From Xanthoparmelia taractica (Eukaryota > Ascomycota > Lecanoromycetes > Lecanorales > Parmeliaceae), in the NCBI GenBank assembly GCA_033085395.1, contig JANQBS010000242.1, positions 1-58,959 of the forward strand: 58,959 nucleotides of DNA. The letters run 5' to 3'. Position numbers and translations under genes: made by a program. How positions within the stretch are numbered: position 1 is the stretch's first letter; every line of letters begins with the position of its first letter. Below, piece after piece: positions 1-12,399 of the stretch. The notes under the pieces were generated by a model. That model was not told where the DNA came from. It did no database searches and saw nothing but the letters and a program-made list of their open reading frames with translations.

Positions 1-1019
1 AAGATAAATAATCTTAAATATAATTAATAAATCTACGCAAATAGATATAATTCGAGAATATATAAGTTTTCTTCTTCGGGAAATATCTTTTCTCCTTAGA
101 ATTATGCTTCTTAAAATCGAAGTGATAGTAATAAAAATATTTCTAATTAATATCAACCTCGTTTATAATAGCAATTTTTATTTCGGCCTTAGTAAAGTAT
201 AGAAATTAATAATTAATATTAGCGGCCTTACTTTTAATAGTTTTTTTATTAACTTAATAATTAATATAAGAGTTAAAACGCTTAAGCAAATTAGTTATTT
301 TCTCGTTAATTTAATAATAAAAATATTTATTTGAATTTATAGCAAAACGCTTATTAATAAAACGCTCAGTAAGTGTCTTATTAGTTTCTATAAATCGCCG
401 CATTAAACGTATTAAATTCGATCTCGAATCGATCTTTATTTAATAGCTAATAGTAATTTTCTTTAAGATTAATATTAACTTAAGGTTTTTAATAAAATTA
501 AAGTAATTAAAGATTTTAATTTAATATTATAAATCGTTTAAAAGTAGCTACTTATTAAATCTCTATTACTAACGAAAATATTAAGTTAAAGTATAACGAA
601 TAAGCTCGAAGTTCGAATTATTAAAAAGAAAATATTAATATTAAATACTCTTACTTTATAGGCGAAGATTAATATAAGAATAAGATATATTATGCTAATT
701 CTAATAAGCTTTCTACGTAGTTAAATAATAATTAATTTGCTAACTTTATGGAAATCGAAACCTACTATCGAAACTATTAGGAATCTTTCATATTTAAGAC
801 CAAATTATATAAGCATTTACGTATTTATTCTGGAAAGCACGTTTATATTAACGAAGCGATGCTAGAAAAGTCTTTTAATTCTTTTAACTTCGCTAATAAA
901 TAACTTATAAAGTCTTTCGCTAATAAGCAGTTAAAAATTATTAAATCTATCGCTTTTAATTAAGATTTAGAAAATAATTTTATTTTTCGAAGTTAAACTT
1001 ATATTATAATTAGGGTTAA

Positions 1020-2900
1020 GCTAAATTCTATTAATTAGAAAGATAAGATTTATGCTAATATCGAATATAATGTAAGTTTAATAGATAGATTATGATATTC
1101 TTAGTAGTATTCGGATATAGCTATCTTTAAAATAACAATATCTTTGCGAGTGCGTGAAGTTGATGCTTCTAAGTACGAGACTTTGAAGTATATCACGTAA
1201 AATATCTATCTTTCTAGAATTAATAATCAAGGTCGAAGAGTGCTTATATATCTACGTAGGGAGTTATATATTGTCGATGACTTGCGTGTCAAAATACTTA
1301 TTAGAAATAATATTATTGAGCCCGAAGAGATTATTATTGATGTAGTCAATAAGAAAGTAAGGATTAATAGCTATAGCACTACGATTAATATTACTATTCG
1401 ATCTCGGGGCGAGTTTATTCCAAGAAAGATTTATATTAAATTATCTATTTTCGTGTTTTCGCATAGCGAGATAATTCTATTAATTAAGGAAATTAATCTA
1501 TCTAACGATTATAATTTTTTATTTTAGTTAGTAGTGCAGACGAACTTGATAATATTCGCATATTTGATTGATTATATAATAACTGAAATTCTAGTTCGAA
1601 ATAAGTCTAATATATCTATTTAAATCTTAAAGAAATTAAGACTTAAAAATGTTCTCGAAATAAATTATAAAAACTGCTTTTAAATTAGTATCGAATCTAA
1701 ATTCGCCTTAACGAAAGTAATTATAAATTCAAGTATAAACTTAAGCTTAAATTAATTAACTCTTCTATTAGCTAAAGAAAATAAGTTATTAAATAAAGTT
1801 ATAATTTTCGGGGATATATAGACTAGGACTATATTGATTAATCTAGTTAACAAATTTTCATAGATCTGGAAAAATATCGGCTTTATTAAAGTGTTAGAAG
1901 AAGAATAAATGAATCTCTTATTAAGAGATAATTGATAAATTAAGATTAATGAAAAAGTTAAAATTTATTTCTTAAGCACACGAGATCGAGAGATAGTCGA
2001 TAAAGTCTTTAATAAGCTATATAATTAGGGAAGGCTTGAATAAATTAAAGATTTTACACTCTTCTTTTATTCGATATTCGTTATATAAAAAATACTATTT
2101 AATAATATTATTAAGGAAAGATCGATAATTAATATTCGGGGTTTAAATAACTTATTACTTCGAGATACTTATCTAATACCTCTTCAATAGAATATAATTA
2201 AGATATTAACTAATTGCGATTTAATTTTAGTAATTAATACTACGTCGTTTTTCTATTAATAACGAATATATTTAAACTATTACTATATATAGACGATTAT
2301 AAGTTATAGGAATTAGAAAACCTTTAATGTTTTAATCATGAGTTATATAAATTCGATTATTTATGTTCAACGTTAAATTAATAAGATCTTACGATATATT
2401 CTTAACGCAAAAGCCTACGTTAATAATATAATTACGAATATTAAAACATTTTAATAGCACTTATAAGATCTTCGTTAGTTATTTAAGCTTTTCGTAAAGT
2501 TTAATATTACTATTTCTTCTATAAAGATCTTTTTAAGATATTTAAACGTTAATTTATTAGATAGAAAAGTTAATTCTTTCGACTTAATTTCTTTAGAAGA
2601 TAAGCTTAAGACTATTTCGTACTTATAATATCCCGATATATTAAGAGAACTCGAATATTATCTAAGATTAATTAACTATTTGCGCTAATACGTTTATTTC
2701 TATATATAATTAATATAGCTCTTATAGAATCTTAAATACTACTTCTTAAAGAAATATCGAATTCTAAACGTTAGCGAAAATAACACTCTTTTAGAATAAA
2801 GCTACCTATAGCTTCAGAGAAGTAATTAACTTCTTTTTAACTTCTTTAAAAAGTATTATCTTAGCTAACAATTCTTATATATTTTAATAATACTCGAACT
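1020..2900 (+). pseudogene. Gypsy pol relic (protease, linker and reverse transcriptase)
   Basis: The longest open piece (1240-1527, 95 codons) reads LIYLRRELYIVDDLRVKIL and continues with IIEPEEIIIDVVNKK. This is the conserved protease/RT-linker region of fungal Gypsy elements, which usually resembles (R)REVHIVDDLKAKMLIG...GPEG. It ends in LSNDYNFLF, matching the usual LP..DFLF. Upstream, near 1050-1090, the text reads NIEYNVSLIDR. In the family this is the aspartic-protease site D-T/S-G...SLIDR, so the catalytic triplet seems to have been mutated to N-I-E, as G:C-to-A:T changes would do. The RT core follows with several stops. No function is expected. Confidence 0.75.
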
Positions 2901-5290
2901 TTATAAATTAACTTAAATGTCTTAAAGGAGTTTGATTTTAAGACGATAGTCTTTTATATTAAATCAAATGCTTATATTAAATCGAATACTTATATCAAAT
3001 TAAATGCACATAAGAGTAATAAATAACCCTCTCGTGTAGAGATGAAGTCTATTCTTTTTCTATCAAGGCTTCTAACTATAATAGAAAGAAATTATTAGCC
3101 TACGGAGTTAAAGATTATTAATCTTATTTAATATCTGAAGAAAATAAGATATATAATCGAATCTTTAAAGTATTCTATAAGAATATAAATAGATTATTCT
3201 ATTATTATTGATATTATAAAGCAAAATTCAATTATTTCAATTATCTCAATAATGCGAATAAATATTCGTTTAATTCGAGCTACTTAATTCTTAAGATAAT
3301 TTGATCTAGTTATCTCTCATAAACCTAGCAAAGAGCATATTATATCTAATGCTCTATTAAGGCTTGCAAGTCTAAATAGAGATAAGCTATCTTATCATTA
3401 TTCGGAGTTGAATACTCTCTATATCGTAAGCTTAATAGAAATAAATACTTCATTTCATAAGAAATATATTTAAGGCTATTAATAAGATAGTTATTAGAAA
3501 AGGATTTCTGTATAGCTAGATATTAATGATAGTCTGACTAGCGAGAACGTAGCTTTTTTGCCTTTCGTGCGGGAAAAGCATCTCTCTACTACTAATATTA
3601 ATTTATATTTTTCGTCTCAGCCGAAAGAAGAATTATAGTAAGAATAGTAAAGTCTTACTCACGAAGTATAATAAGATCTTATTTATTATATTAATAGAAC
3701 TACTAGCTAATAACGACTTTATGTTTTCACTTTACTAATAAAAGATATTCTCACCTTAACACACGAGAAAGAGTATTCTAGCTTCTAAAGATATTACGAA
3801 ATCGTTATATTATCGTGATATATTCATAAAATTATAAAGTATTTGCGAGACTTTATTTAATATTATCTAGAGTGTTTAGTACTATAGATAAGAAGATATA
3901 TATCTTACGATAGCTTGCAGTCAATTTTATCTCCGCTCGTGCCTTTTTATACTTTAACGATTAATTTTATTCTAATATTATCTCTATTAAATAAATTAAA
4001 TTAAATTATATTTATTACTTATAAGTTTTTAAAGATTATCTAATTAATTTCTAATAAATTAATTTAAAAAGTATCTAATTGAATAAAAGTACTTCTAAAT
4101 TGACTTAATATTATTAATTAGAAAATCTTAAAAATCATTATTAGCGATCGAGATAGAAAATTCCTCTCGAAATTCTAAAAATCGCTTTTTAAACTATTAA
4201 AGATTTCTCTACTTTATTTAATAGCTTATTATTCAAAGATTAATAATATAAGCGAACGTACTAATTAGACTACTGAGATAGTCTTAAGATACTTCGTATA
4301 TATTCTTAATAGATCTTCTTTATAGTCGAAAATCCTATTACGAATATAAATCTTCTTAAATAACTTCGCTTCTTCTAAGATTACGTTGAGCGAAATAATC
4401 TATAATTTTACTTTAAATAGACCTTTAAATTTACTTCGTTTATTAGTTAAAGTCGATTATATTTCTACACGAATTATAATTAAAGATACTATTAATTTTA
4501 CTTAAATATCTAATAAATTTCATTACGATAGAAAGTATTAATTAATATTTCTTAGGGTGAGAGAATAAGCACTTCTTCGATTGCATAAAGGCTATAAGAT
4601 CTTATTTATTCTCGACATTATCAATAAGCTAATATAATAGTATATCGATCTTTTTTAAATAATGAATAGAATAGATAGACTTATTTATAGACTTGCTATT
4701 CTTATAAAATAAAGAGTCCATTCTATTTTTACGATAGCATAATTGAAGTCTTATTCTACGCCAGAGAATAATTCTTTTCAACGCCCTCGGCCTTAACATA
4801 TTTCGTCTATTTCTATTAATAATAATAGCACTATCAATTTAAAAATCGAACGACTTCTCAACAAACGAATTATTAAGAAGAAACGTGATTTGACTATAGA
4901 ATACCTAGTAAGATAAAAGGAATATAATTCTAAATATAATTAGTGATATAACATTAAGGATCTTAATAATGCCTCTAAGTTAATAAAGAAGTATAAGGAG
5001 AAAGCAGCTAGAATTCGAGCTAATACACCTACATCTACACTCACTTCCGCAAGCTTATCTCCGCTTTTCCAATCACTTATAAAGAGAAGAGATCGTTTTA
5101 GAAGACATAATCTCGCTACTTTATTATAACACTTACACTATATCTATTTATCACACTTATATTTAGACGTTTAATGAGTATTATCGATCGAGATATATTT
5201 CTCTCTACTCGATAACGTTTATATAATTAAAAGAAAGTTAATATATAATCGTTATTTTATGATATAAAGGATTAATTGCATTATTGTTAT

Positions 5291-5575
5291 TGTTAACTAT
5301 TAACTAATATTCTAACTATATAATTTAATCGTCGAAAAGACCTTATTGCCACTATCGAAAGGACATTATTATCACTAACTCTCCGTCAATTATAGTAGAA
5401 TATCATCAACAAGATTTCAACAAAGTTTTCTATATATCTCAATATATATAACTTTAACGTATATATAGCAGCAAGCGAGATCGCTCGCTTTTCTTCTCTT
5501 TCGGCGGATACTATCACGAAACGCACTTGTCAAGCCAATCAAGAAATAGGCTAAGGTAAGTGCTTGCTGGCTGCT
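5291..5575 (+). repeat. truncated 3' LTR of Gypsy copy A
   Basis: The segment 5502-5565 is the reverse complement of 19690-19770 (copy B LTR), with a few C-to-T or G-to-A differences. It contains the LTR's short inverted pair (CGCACTTG...AAGTGCTTG). The LTR start near 5291 is inferred from a TGTTAAC-type sequence and from alignment with the complement of copy C around 41.13 kb. The terminal ~100 bp seen in copies B and C are missing: similarity stops at about 5575 inside GCTGGCTG. Confidence 0.55.
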
Positions 5576-6764
5576 TAACAGGCTAATAAGTCGATACGCG
5601 AATTAACGCTTTCTTCTAATATAGCATCGCAGTTAATAATAAGAGCGATAGCATGTATTACGACACGTTTTCTTAAATTTAACGATATTATCTTAGCAAG
5701 ACTTAATATTCTAATAAAATATTAATAAAAGTTTTTAACTATCGATATCGAAAACGATAAATTAAAATTTAATAAAATAATAGAGAAATTTTATTAGAAG
5801 AGATATACTCTATTTAAAGATGTTTTATATAAAAGTATAACGATCTTAAAAAACGCGATTATTATAATATAATCGATAATAAGCGATACTCGCTATTATA
5901 TTCGAAATAGATTAATTAAAAAAGATAAGATTCTAATTTTTAACTTTAAATACGAAATTATTAATATTTATTAATAAATCTCTAAATTCTTTTTCGATAA
6001 ATTAGTCTTAAATAATAATTAATTTATTTCGATAATGCGAAAGTTATAAGAACTTAATAATCGCTAAAGTAAGTCTTATACGTTAAGGTTAAAAATATCT
6101 TATAATCGATTAAGTAGACGAAAGATAAATCGATAAGCGATTTTCAACCCTTATAGAACGTAAGAAAGCTAGTTATTTAAGTAAGAGTTTATTAAGTTAA
6201 CGAGAATAATAATATTATAAGAAGTTTAAGCTTTATACCCGAGACTTCTAATATCGCATTAAGTTAGAGTTTATTATATAATCTTAATAATATAGCTAGA
6301 ATCGATAATATAAGAAAGATTTTATTAAGTATTCTATTAGAACGCGCCCGATTAAGCTAAGATATTAAGTTATAAGAATAGACACGAATTCGCGACTTTA
6401 AAGGTCATTAACGAATTCCAGTTTTTAATACTAAGAATCTATTGCTATACGCTAACGACGAGAACGCTATAAAGAAAATAAACGAGATTACGAGTAAAGA
6501 CGAACTAGCAGAGGATGAATTAATATAGTTAATTTGATAAAGAAAGAGAATAACTCTCGCTAAGATATTATCAAAAATAGTCAAGATCATAACTAGCCCC
6601 AACACGATTGTGAACTTAATCGAAAAGAAGAAACCCGGACGCCCTAAAAGAGTCGTAGAGTTCTAGTACTAATAGAAGTGTATTGATAAGGGGAATAAAG
6701 AATAGCACTAATAGGATCGTATTGATAAAGGGGAATGAAGAACCTTGATAGAAGGGAGATAGGA
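5576..6764. other. RIP-degraded DNA, no gene
   Basis: AT-rich, stop-filled sequence. Around 6390-6660 it is less degraded and one + frame reads a basic, arginine-rich stretch (...CELNRKEETRTP...), possibly the end of an old transposon protein; not identified. At 6668-6743 a ~37-bp unit (ACTAATAG...GTATTGATAA.GGGGAAT.AAGAA) occurs twice in tandem with small differences. Confidence 0.5.
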
Positions 6765-7520
6765 AGTATATAATTTTCGATATTAATACTTTCGCTATTT
6801 AGTTTAAATATTCATTAGATATTCTATTAATCTTTAGAACTTTATTAGATTTTAATCGAAAAATAGTCTATCGAATCTTCTTCATAATAAAAATATCATC
6901 TATTACAATAGAAGTAGAGTATATAATATTATACATATTATTTAGATTAATTTAGAGAGAAAGAGAAAAAAAAAATTCTTTTAGAATCGAAATCTTTTCT
7001 TTAATCGTAAACGTTTAGCTCTCTATTAATTACTTTAATAATATAATCTTAAATAATAAATATAAATTTATATTATTATTATATATTTGCTTAATTAGTC
7101 TTTAGATTTCTTTAGACAATTATATAATCTTATAAATACTTCAACGAAAATAAAGAATCTTAATCTTATTAAGAATCGTATCGCGTCTCTCAATTGTTAC
7201 TCCCTATTTATTTATATAATATTTATTTTAAATATTTTAATATAATCTAATTAAAATTTTAATTTTTCATATAATCTTATTATATTTTTTATTCTAGAAG
7301 AATATAACTCTTTCTAATAATTTAAATTATAAAATTATAAGCTTTATTATCTTATAAAGTTCTTAAAGTAAAGATTTTAAATAATTCTTAATTTAATTCT
7401 TAATTATTAAAAAGATTAATAATAGAGACGAGTTAGATATTTATACATTATATTCGATATTTTTAATCTTCGTTATCTTTTATATTTTTCTTTATATTAA
7501 TATTAACTCTTTAATTATTA
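6765..7520 (+). repeat. dispersed repeat, copy 1 (partner at 43.74-44.74 kb)
   Basis: This stretch aligns collinearly and in the same orientation with 43740-44740: both start with GTATATAATTTTCGATA/C and end with ATATTAATATTAACTCTTTA. The partner is interrupted by a 278 bp MITE; here the same place (about 6980-6987, TTTAGAAT) is uninterrupted, so this copy shows the pre-insertion state. Heavily RIPed. No protein domain is recognisable in either strand, so the element type is unknown. Confidence 0.7.
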
Positions 7521-9949
7521 ATTTTAGCTTTATATAAATAATTAATTATTAAAGCTATATTATAAATCAAGAAGAATTTAATACATTAAGACGATTTTCT
7601 TAACTTCGAGAATAATAAATATTAAGTTAGTAGTACTCTCTATTCTTCTCGCTTTTTACGTTCTTGCTTTATTAAATAATATAAGCTCTATATTTCTATT
7701 TAGCGTCGCGATTATAAGTTTATTTTTTTTATAATAAATAAATATTTATTTAAAATATTTAAATAAAAATAATAAAGATTAAAGTCTTCGAGAAGAATAT
7801 ACTTTTTAAAATAATTAAGTATCTTCGTTATTAGAATAATATCTCTTTTATCTTTTTAGATTAAAGAAATTAACATATTAATATTTCTTAATTAATAACT
7901 TTTTTTCTAACTATTTAAGTCGAGTCTCTTATTAATATAAAAGTAGATTTCTATATTTATTCTAATGTTATATATAATATAAAAAGAGCTTAAACTAAGA
8001 TTAAAGAAGAATTTATTGTATAAATTATAGCTTAACTTCTAGATAGTTAATATATCGATACTTCATATTACTTGATCCATTAATAAGATTATTATTATTT
8101 TTATCTCATATATTATATTATATTATAAAAACTAGAATATCGATATATCTATTATATTTTATATTTTTTAAATATCTATTAGTAATAATTAGATCTAAGA
8201 AATCTAAATAGAATTAAAGATTATTCTTATTGCTTCTTTAGAATTCCCGTTAGCGCTTATTATCTTAAACAAGAGATTAAGAGTCTATTAATTTAAATTT
8301 TATCTTATTAGTCTAATAGCGTTAATAAATTATTTTATTATCTTTTATAAACTCGAGTTCTAATATAATTTAACGTTAGAATATTAATTTAAAATCGCGT
8401 TTAAATCTAAGTTAAACTTCTCTTCTTAATTATTTAAAATATTAATAATATTAATAATTGTTTTTCTCTTCTTCTTAAATATAATTAGTATAAATCTTAC
8501 TTTGTCTATAATAATAGACAAACGTGTATCTCTAGCGACTCTATAGAGTAAAGTCTTATTAGCGATTCTTTATTAAGTATATTCTCTTATATAATATAAA
8601 TTTATTTCTTTATAAATTGTATATAATTTTAAGTATTATATATCTATCTATACTTCGCGTAGCTAATTCTATTTCTATATTCTCTCTCTATATATTTTTA
8701 CTTCAAATAATAAAAATAGTATATAAATAAGATTATCTAGTTAAATTTCTTAATTCTCTTTTATCTCTTTTTCTTCTATTATATATTTTCTAATTAAACT
8801 ATCTACTATTTTAAGCGTAATTACGCTAATTATTAAAATAAAATATTTCTTTTTCTATTCTCGAGCTATTAATCGCTTAACGCTTGAGATTTAATAAATT
8901 TTAAGAATCTTTAAATTAGAATAAATATTGAGTATTGAAAGGTTGAGTGAAAGATGATTGATTTCTTCTAACGAAAACTACTACTTAAATATTACTCGCT
9001 CTTGGCAGGCAGTTACGATTAATAGATATATCTAATCGATACTAGTATGGTGCTAGTATTAGATAGATACTATTCGTAATAATCTATCGGGTAACGGGAA
9101 AAGCTAGCGCTCTCGCTAATTAACGGAGACCCTTTAGATCTATATTAAACTTAACTATATCTCTTTCTAATACAAACTAAATATTATATTTAATCTCTCA
9201 CTTTAATATCGCCTTAATATCTTTTATTATTCGTAACGTGTTTTACGAAACGTTAACTTAATAATTTATATAATAGCGTATAGCTCGAGAATTAATACGA
9301 TTATCGAATAGCAATTTAATTATTACTCGAGATTGAGATATTTGAACTTAAGTACGTTTAATAATAGCGTAATAGATATAAGTATTAATAAGATAGAGAC
9401 TAATCGTCTTCGAGATAAGAGAATAGATAAGGAGATATTAGAGATATTATTATCGCTAATAAAATACGATGAGTCGAATAATTAATAATTCTTATTTTTA
9501 TCGGATTTCTTAGTGTCGTTAAGCTCGATATTTCTCTCTTTCTATAATTTAGCGCGATTATCGCTATAAGAGATCTTTTATTTCTAGAAGTTATTATTAT
9601 TATTAAAAAGTCGCTTTATTAAAGCTAAGAGATACGAGCGAAGCTTTGTTACGATATTATTATTCTTTTATAGAATATTCTTAGCGTTCGTTAATAATAT
9701 AGTAACAAATTAAAGAACTTTTATATATCTATTCTTGTTTTTCTTAATTAGGCTCCTAACTTATATTAGATATATAAATTAAAAAGTTATTCTAATTGCA
9801 CGCTATAGCTTCTTTATAAATTATTTCGTAATTTAGCGTAGATTCTTAATGTATATAATAAAAAAGATAATTTTATCTTCTACTCTAATTAGGTTCTCGA
9901 CTACTATCTTTAAATTATTTCGTATTATACTTCATCTGCAAATCTGAAA
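7521..9949. other. RIP-degraded DNA, no gene
   Basis: AT-rich with stops in all frames. A less degraded patch lies near 9020-9160 (ATCGGGTAACGGGAAAAG and neighbours). No recognisable protein, RNA gene or repeat end was found. Confidence 0.5.
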
Positions 9950-10160
9950 AGTTTCTACTAAATTCAAAATTGCTAATCGCGCGTCTAAGGCTAAAATCAA
10001 GAATTTCGCCGGATTAGCAACTCTATTAAATATCCGCCTAAATTCCGCTTAGTTAGCAACTATTATTTGTTGCTTACGCGATGTCCGTCGATTTAGCAAT
10101 TACTATATACTATTAATATAATTTTCGTCGGAATAGCAATTAATTTATACTATTAATATA
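9950..10160. repeat. cluster of short TTAGCAAC/T-containing direct repeats
   Basis: Within 200 bp the motif C/TCG-G/C-n(2-5)-TAGCAAC/T recurs four times: GCCGGATTAGCAACTCTA, CCGCTTAGTTAGCAACTA, CGTCGATTTAGCAATTACTA and CGTCGGAATAGCAATTAA. One inverted form (AAATTGCTAATCGCG) lies at the left side. The patch keeps more GC than its flanks. Such clusters resemble sub-terminal transposase-binding repeats of DNA transposons, but no terminal repeat was identified. Confidence 0.4.
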
Positions 10161-11249
10161 ATATTCTTATAATTCGTAATATCGTTTTATTATATAAGAT
10201 TAAAAATGAAAATCTTATAACGAAGCTAAGTAAAATGAATAATATTTAAGGTAAAGAAAGCGAAGTCTTAGATATTACTTATTATTACTTTATATAAAGA
10301 CGTGAATAATTAAATATCGAAGAAGATATTATCGAGATGAATTTAAGATCTTATTATATTATAAACGAGGTTAACGCGATTATTATAATAAAGATATAAT
10401 ATTCTTAAATTAATAGATTAAAAAGTGTTTAGCTTAAGAATTAATCGTATTATTTTAAATAAAATGAGTATAATATATAAACGCATAGGGCTATAATTCT
10501 CGAGGTTCACATTAATACGATCGTATATCGCGATAAATAATATTTTCTTAGACTTATTTCTCGGCGAAGATAATTAATATAGAGAATTTAGAGAATTTAC
10601 GCCGCTTAGTAAACGAATATTAAATCTTATATTTGTCTTTATTATAGCTTAGCGCGTCTATATCGTTTAGAAGTTATAATAATTATTTATTTTTAATATA
10701 TAGACGAGTATAGATTTAAGCCCTTATTAATTACTTAAGTATAAGATATATATTCTTTTAAAATTAACGAATAAATGAATTATAATAGAATATTTAAAAA
10801 GCTTAATAAGAAACTTAGAAAATAATAAATACGATATATAGAAAAAGACGAACGCAAAGAGCGATTTAAACGAGAAAGTCTAAGTTCTATATTAAAATGC
10901 TAAGTATTTTTTATAAGAAGATTAAGTTTAAAGATAACGAATTTATAAAGATATAAGTAAAGAAGGTGATAATAAAGGGGTCACGTAATTAATTAGTGTA
11001 AATATTACTTTAATTGAATTATAAGTAACATATTATTATATAATTTATAAGACCTTAATCGTATTAGTTAGGTCTGCAATTTATATTTATATATATAAGT
11101 TTATGTTTATACACGCTACTTTGCGATTAACGCTTTATTATATAATATATATTAGTAGTGAAAAGTTTATTAATTATTTTAGTATCTCGTCGGTGATTAA
11201 GATATAGACTTAATTATATTCTCGCCGATTTGAATCTTCGATTTAGATG
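10161..11249. other. RIP-degraded DNA, no gene
   Basis: AT-rich sequence with stops in all frames. A slightly less degraded part lies at 10970-11110. Nothing recognisable. Confidence 0.45.
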
Positions 11250-11645
11250 TCTATTCGAAAGCTATTTAAGTTAAAAAGAATATTCGAGTCGAAAAGAATA
11301 TTTAAATTAAAAAGAGTATTTGAGTTAAAAAGAATATTCGAGTCGAAAAGAGTATTCGAGTTGAGAAAAGTGTTTGAGTCGAGAAGAGTATTTGAGTTGA
11401 GAAGAATATTTGAGTTAAAAAGAATATTCGAGTTAAGAAGAGTGTTCGAGTTGAGAAGAGTATTCGAGTTAAGAAAAATATTCGAGTTAAGAAGAATATT
11501 CGAGTCGAGAAGAGTAACAAAGTTAAGAAGAATATTTGAGTTAAAAAGAGTGTTTAAATCGAGAAAAATAACGAAGTTGAAAAGAGTGTTCGAGTTAAGA
11601 AGAGTATTTAAATTTAGAAAAATAACGAAGTCGAGAAGAGTAATT
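11250..11645 (+). repeat. 18-bp minisatellite (~20 units)
   Basis: Tandem array with an 18-bp period; typical unit AAGAGTATTCGAGTTAAG. On + it stays open for 140 codons (11247-11669) and would encode a repeated hexapeptide [KR]-[RK]-[IV]-F-[EK]-[LS]. Units vary mainly at A/G and T/C positions. The open frame does not show selection: the units contain no CAA, CAG, CGA or TGG codons that RIP could turn into stops. No start context or homolog supports a gene. Confidence 0.85.
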
Positions 11646-12399
11646 CGAATAGATTTTGATCGCTGCTAATTTAGTCTTATTTCTAATATATTAACATTAA
11701 GCTTTTTAATCTATCTATTATTCTACGATATAACGTATATTAATCTTTTTTATTATCTTATAACTCTTATTTATAAAGTTCGGATTATAGATATTATTAT
11801 ATTAATTAAAATTAATAAAGTTATTAATATAAAAAAAATTCTTGTCTTTTATTAACGTCGATATAATATATATACTTCTCTCGATGCTTATGAGATTATA
11901 GAATTATTATTTTTCGAAGATTCTTAAATTTCGCGCTATTAACGATCGCATTCTTTCTATTTTTATTATATTATAATATTCTTAAATCTATTTATTATAT
12001 CGATAATTAAATATCTTTATAAAAATATTTTATAGACGAGTTAATTTTTATTTAAAATCTCTATAATTAAGATTTATTATTTTTATTACGATTAATGCTT
12101 TCTTAATTAACTTTCTCGAATAAACTTCGTTAATATCGAAGATCTATTAATCGTATTCGTGGACCTAGGCGTAGTCCCTACGTTATGTGTATTAAAATAA
12201 TTAATCGATAAGTCTATAGACTACGATATCTTTGAATAAACGAGCTATATTTAGAGAATTCTTTTTAAGAGTCTTTTAATATCTAATACTAAAATAAATA
12301 CGAATCGAATATCGCTATACTTATTTATAGTTCGTCTTATATATATTGATATTATCGTTTCCCTTAAATAGATAATATTTTTTCGAATTTATTCGATCT
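11646..12399. other. RIP-degraded DNA, no gene
   Basis: AT-rich, no recognisable feature. A small patch near 12155-12190 keeps higher GC (GGACCTAGGCGTAGTCC). The 3' end of Gypsy copy B begins at about 12.4 kb. Confidence 0.45.

Larger units (their letters stand above)
1..5575 (+). mobile_element. Ty3/Gypsy LTR retrotransposon copy A, RIP-degraded, 5' end outside window
   Basis: Heavily mutated Gypsy element read on +. In order: gag-like sequence (1-700); a zinc-finger-like block near 750-860; a protease and linker block (~1020-1530); reverse transcriptase (~2280-2900, where the thumb reads roughly FLRYLNVNLLDRKVNSFDL and then LRELEYYLRLINYLR); RNase H and integrase sequence (~2900-5100); and a truncated 3' LTR to about 5575. 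Stops interrupt every frame, mostly TAA/TAG as RIP makes from CAA, CAG and TGG. Copy B (12.4-19.78 kb, -) and copy C (40.75-41.7 kb, -) align with it over long stretches, for example 4740-5240 with the complement of 12.5-12.96 kb. The 5' LTR and leader lie before the window. It cannot encode active proteins. Superfamily confidence is high; the internal borders are approximate. Confidence 0.85.
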
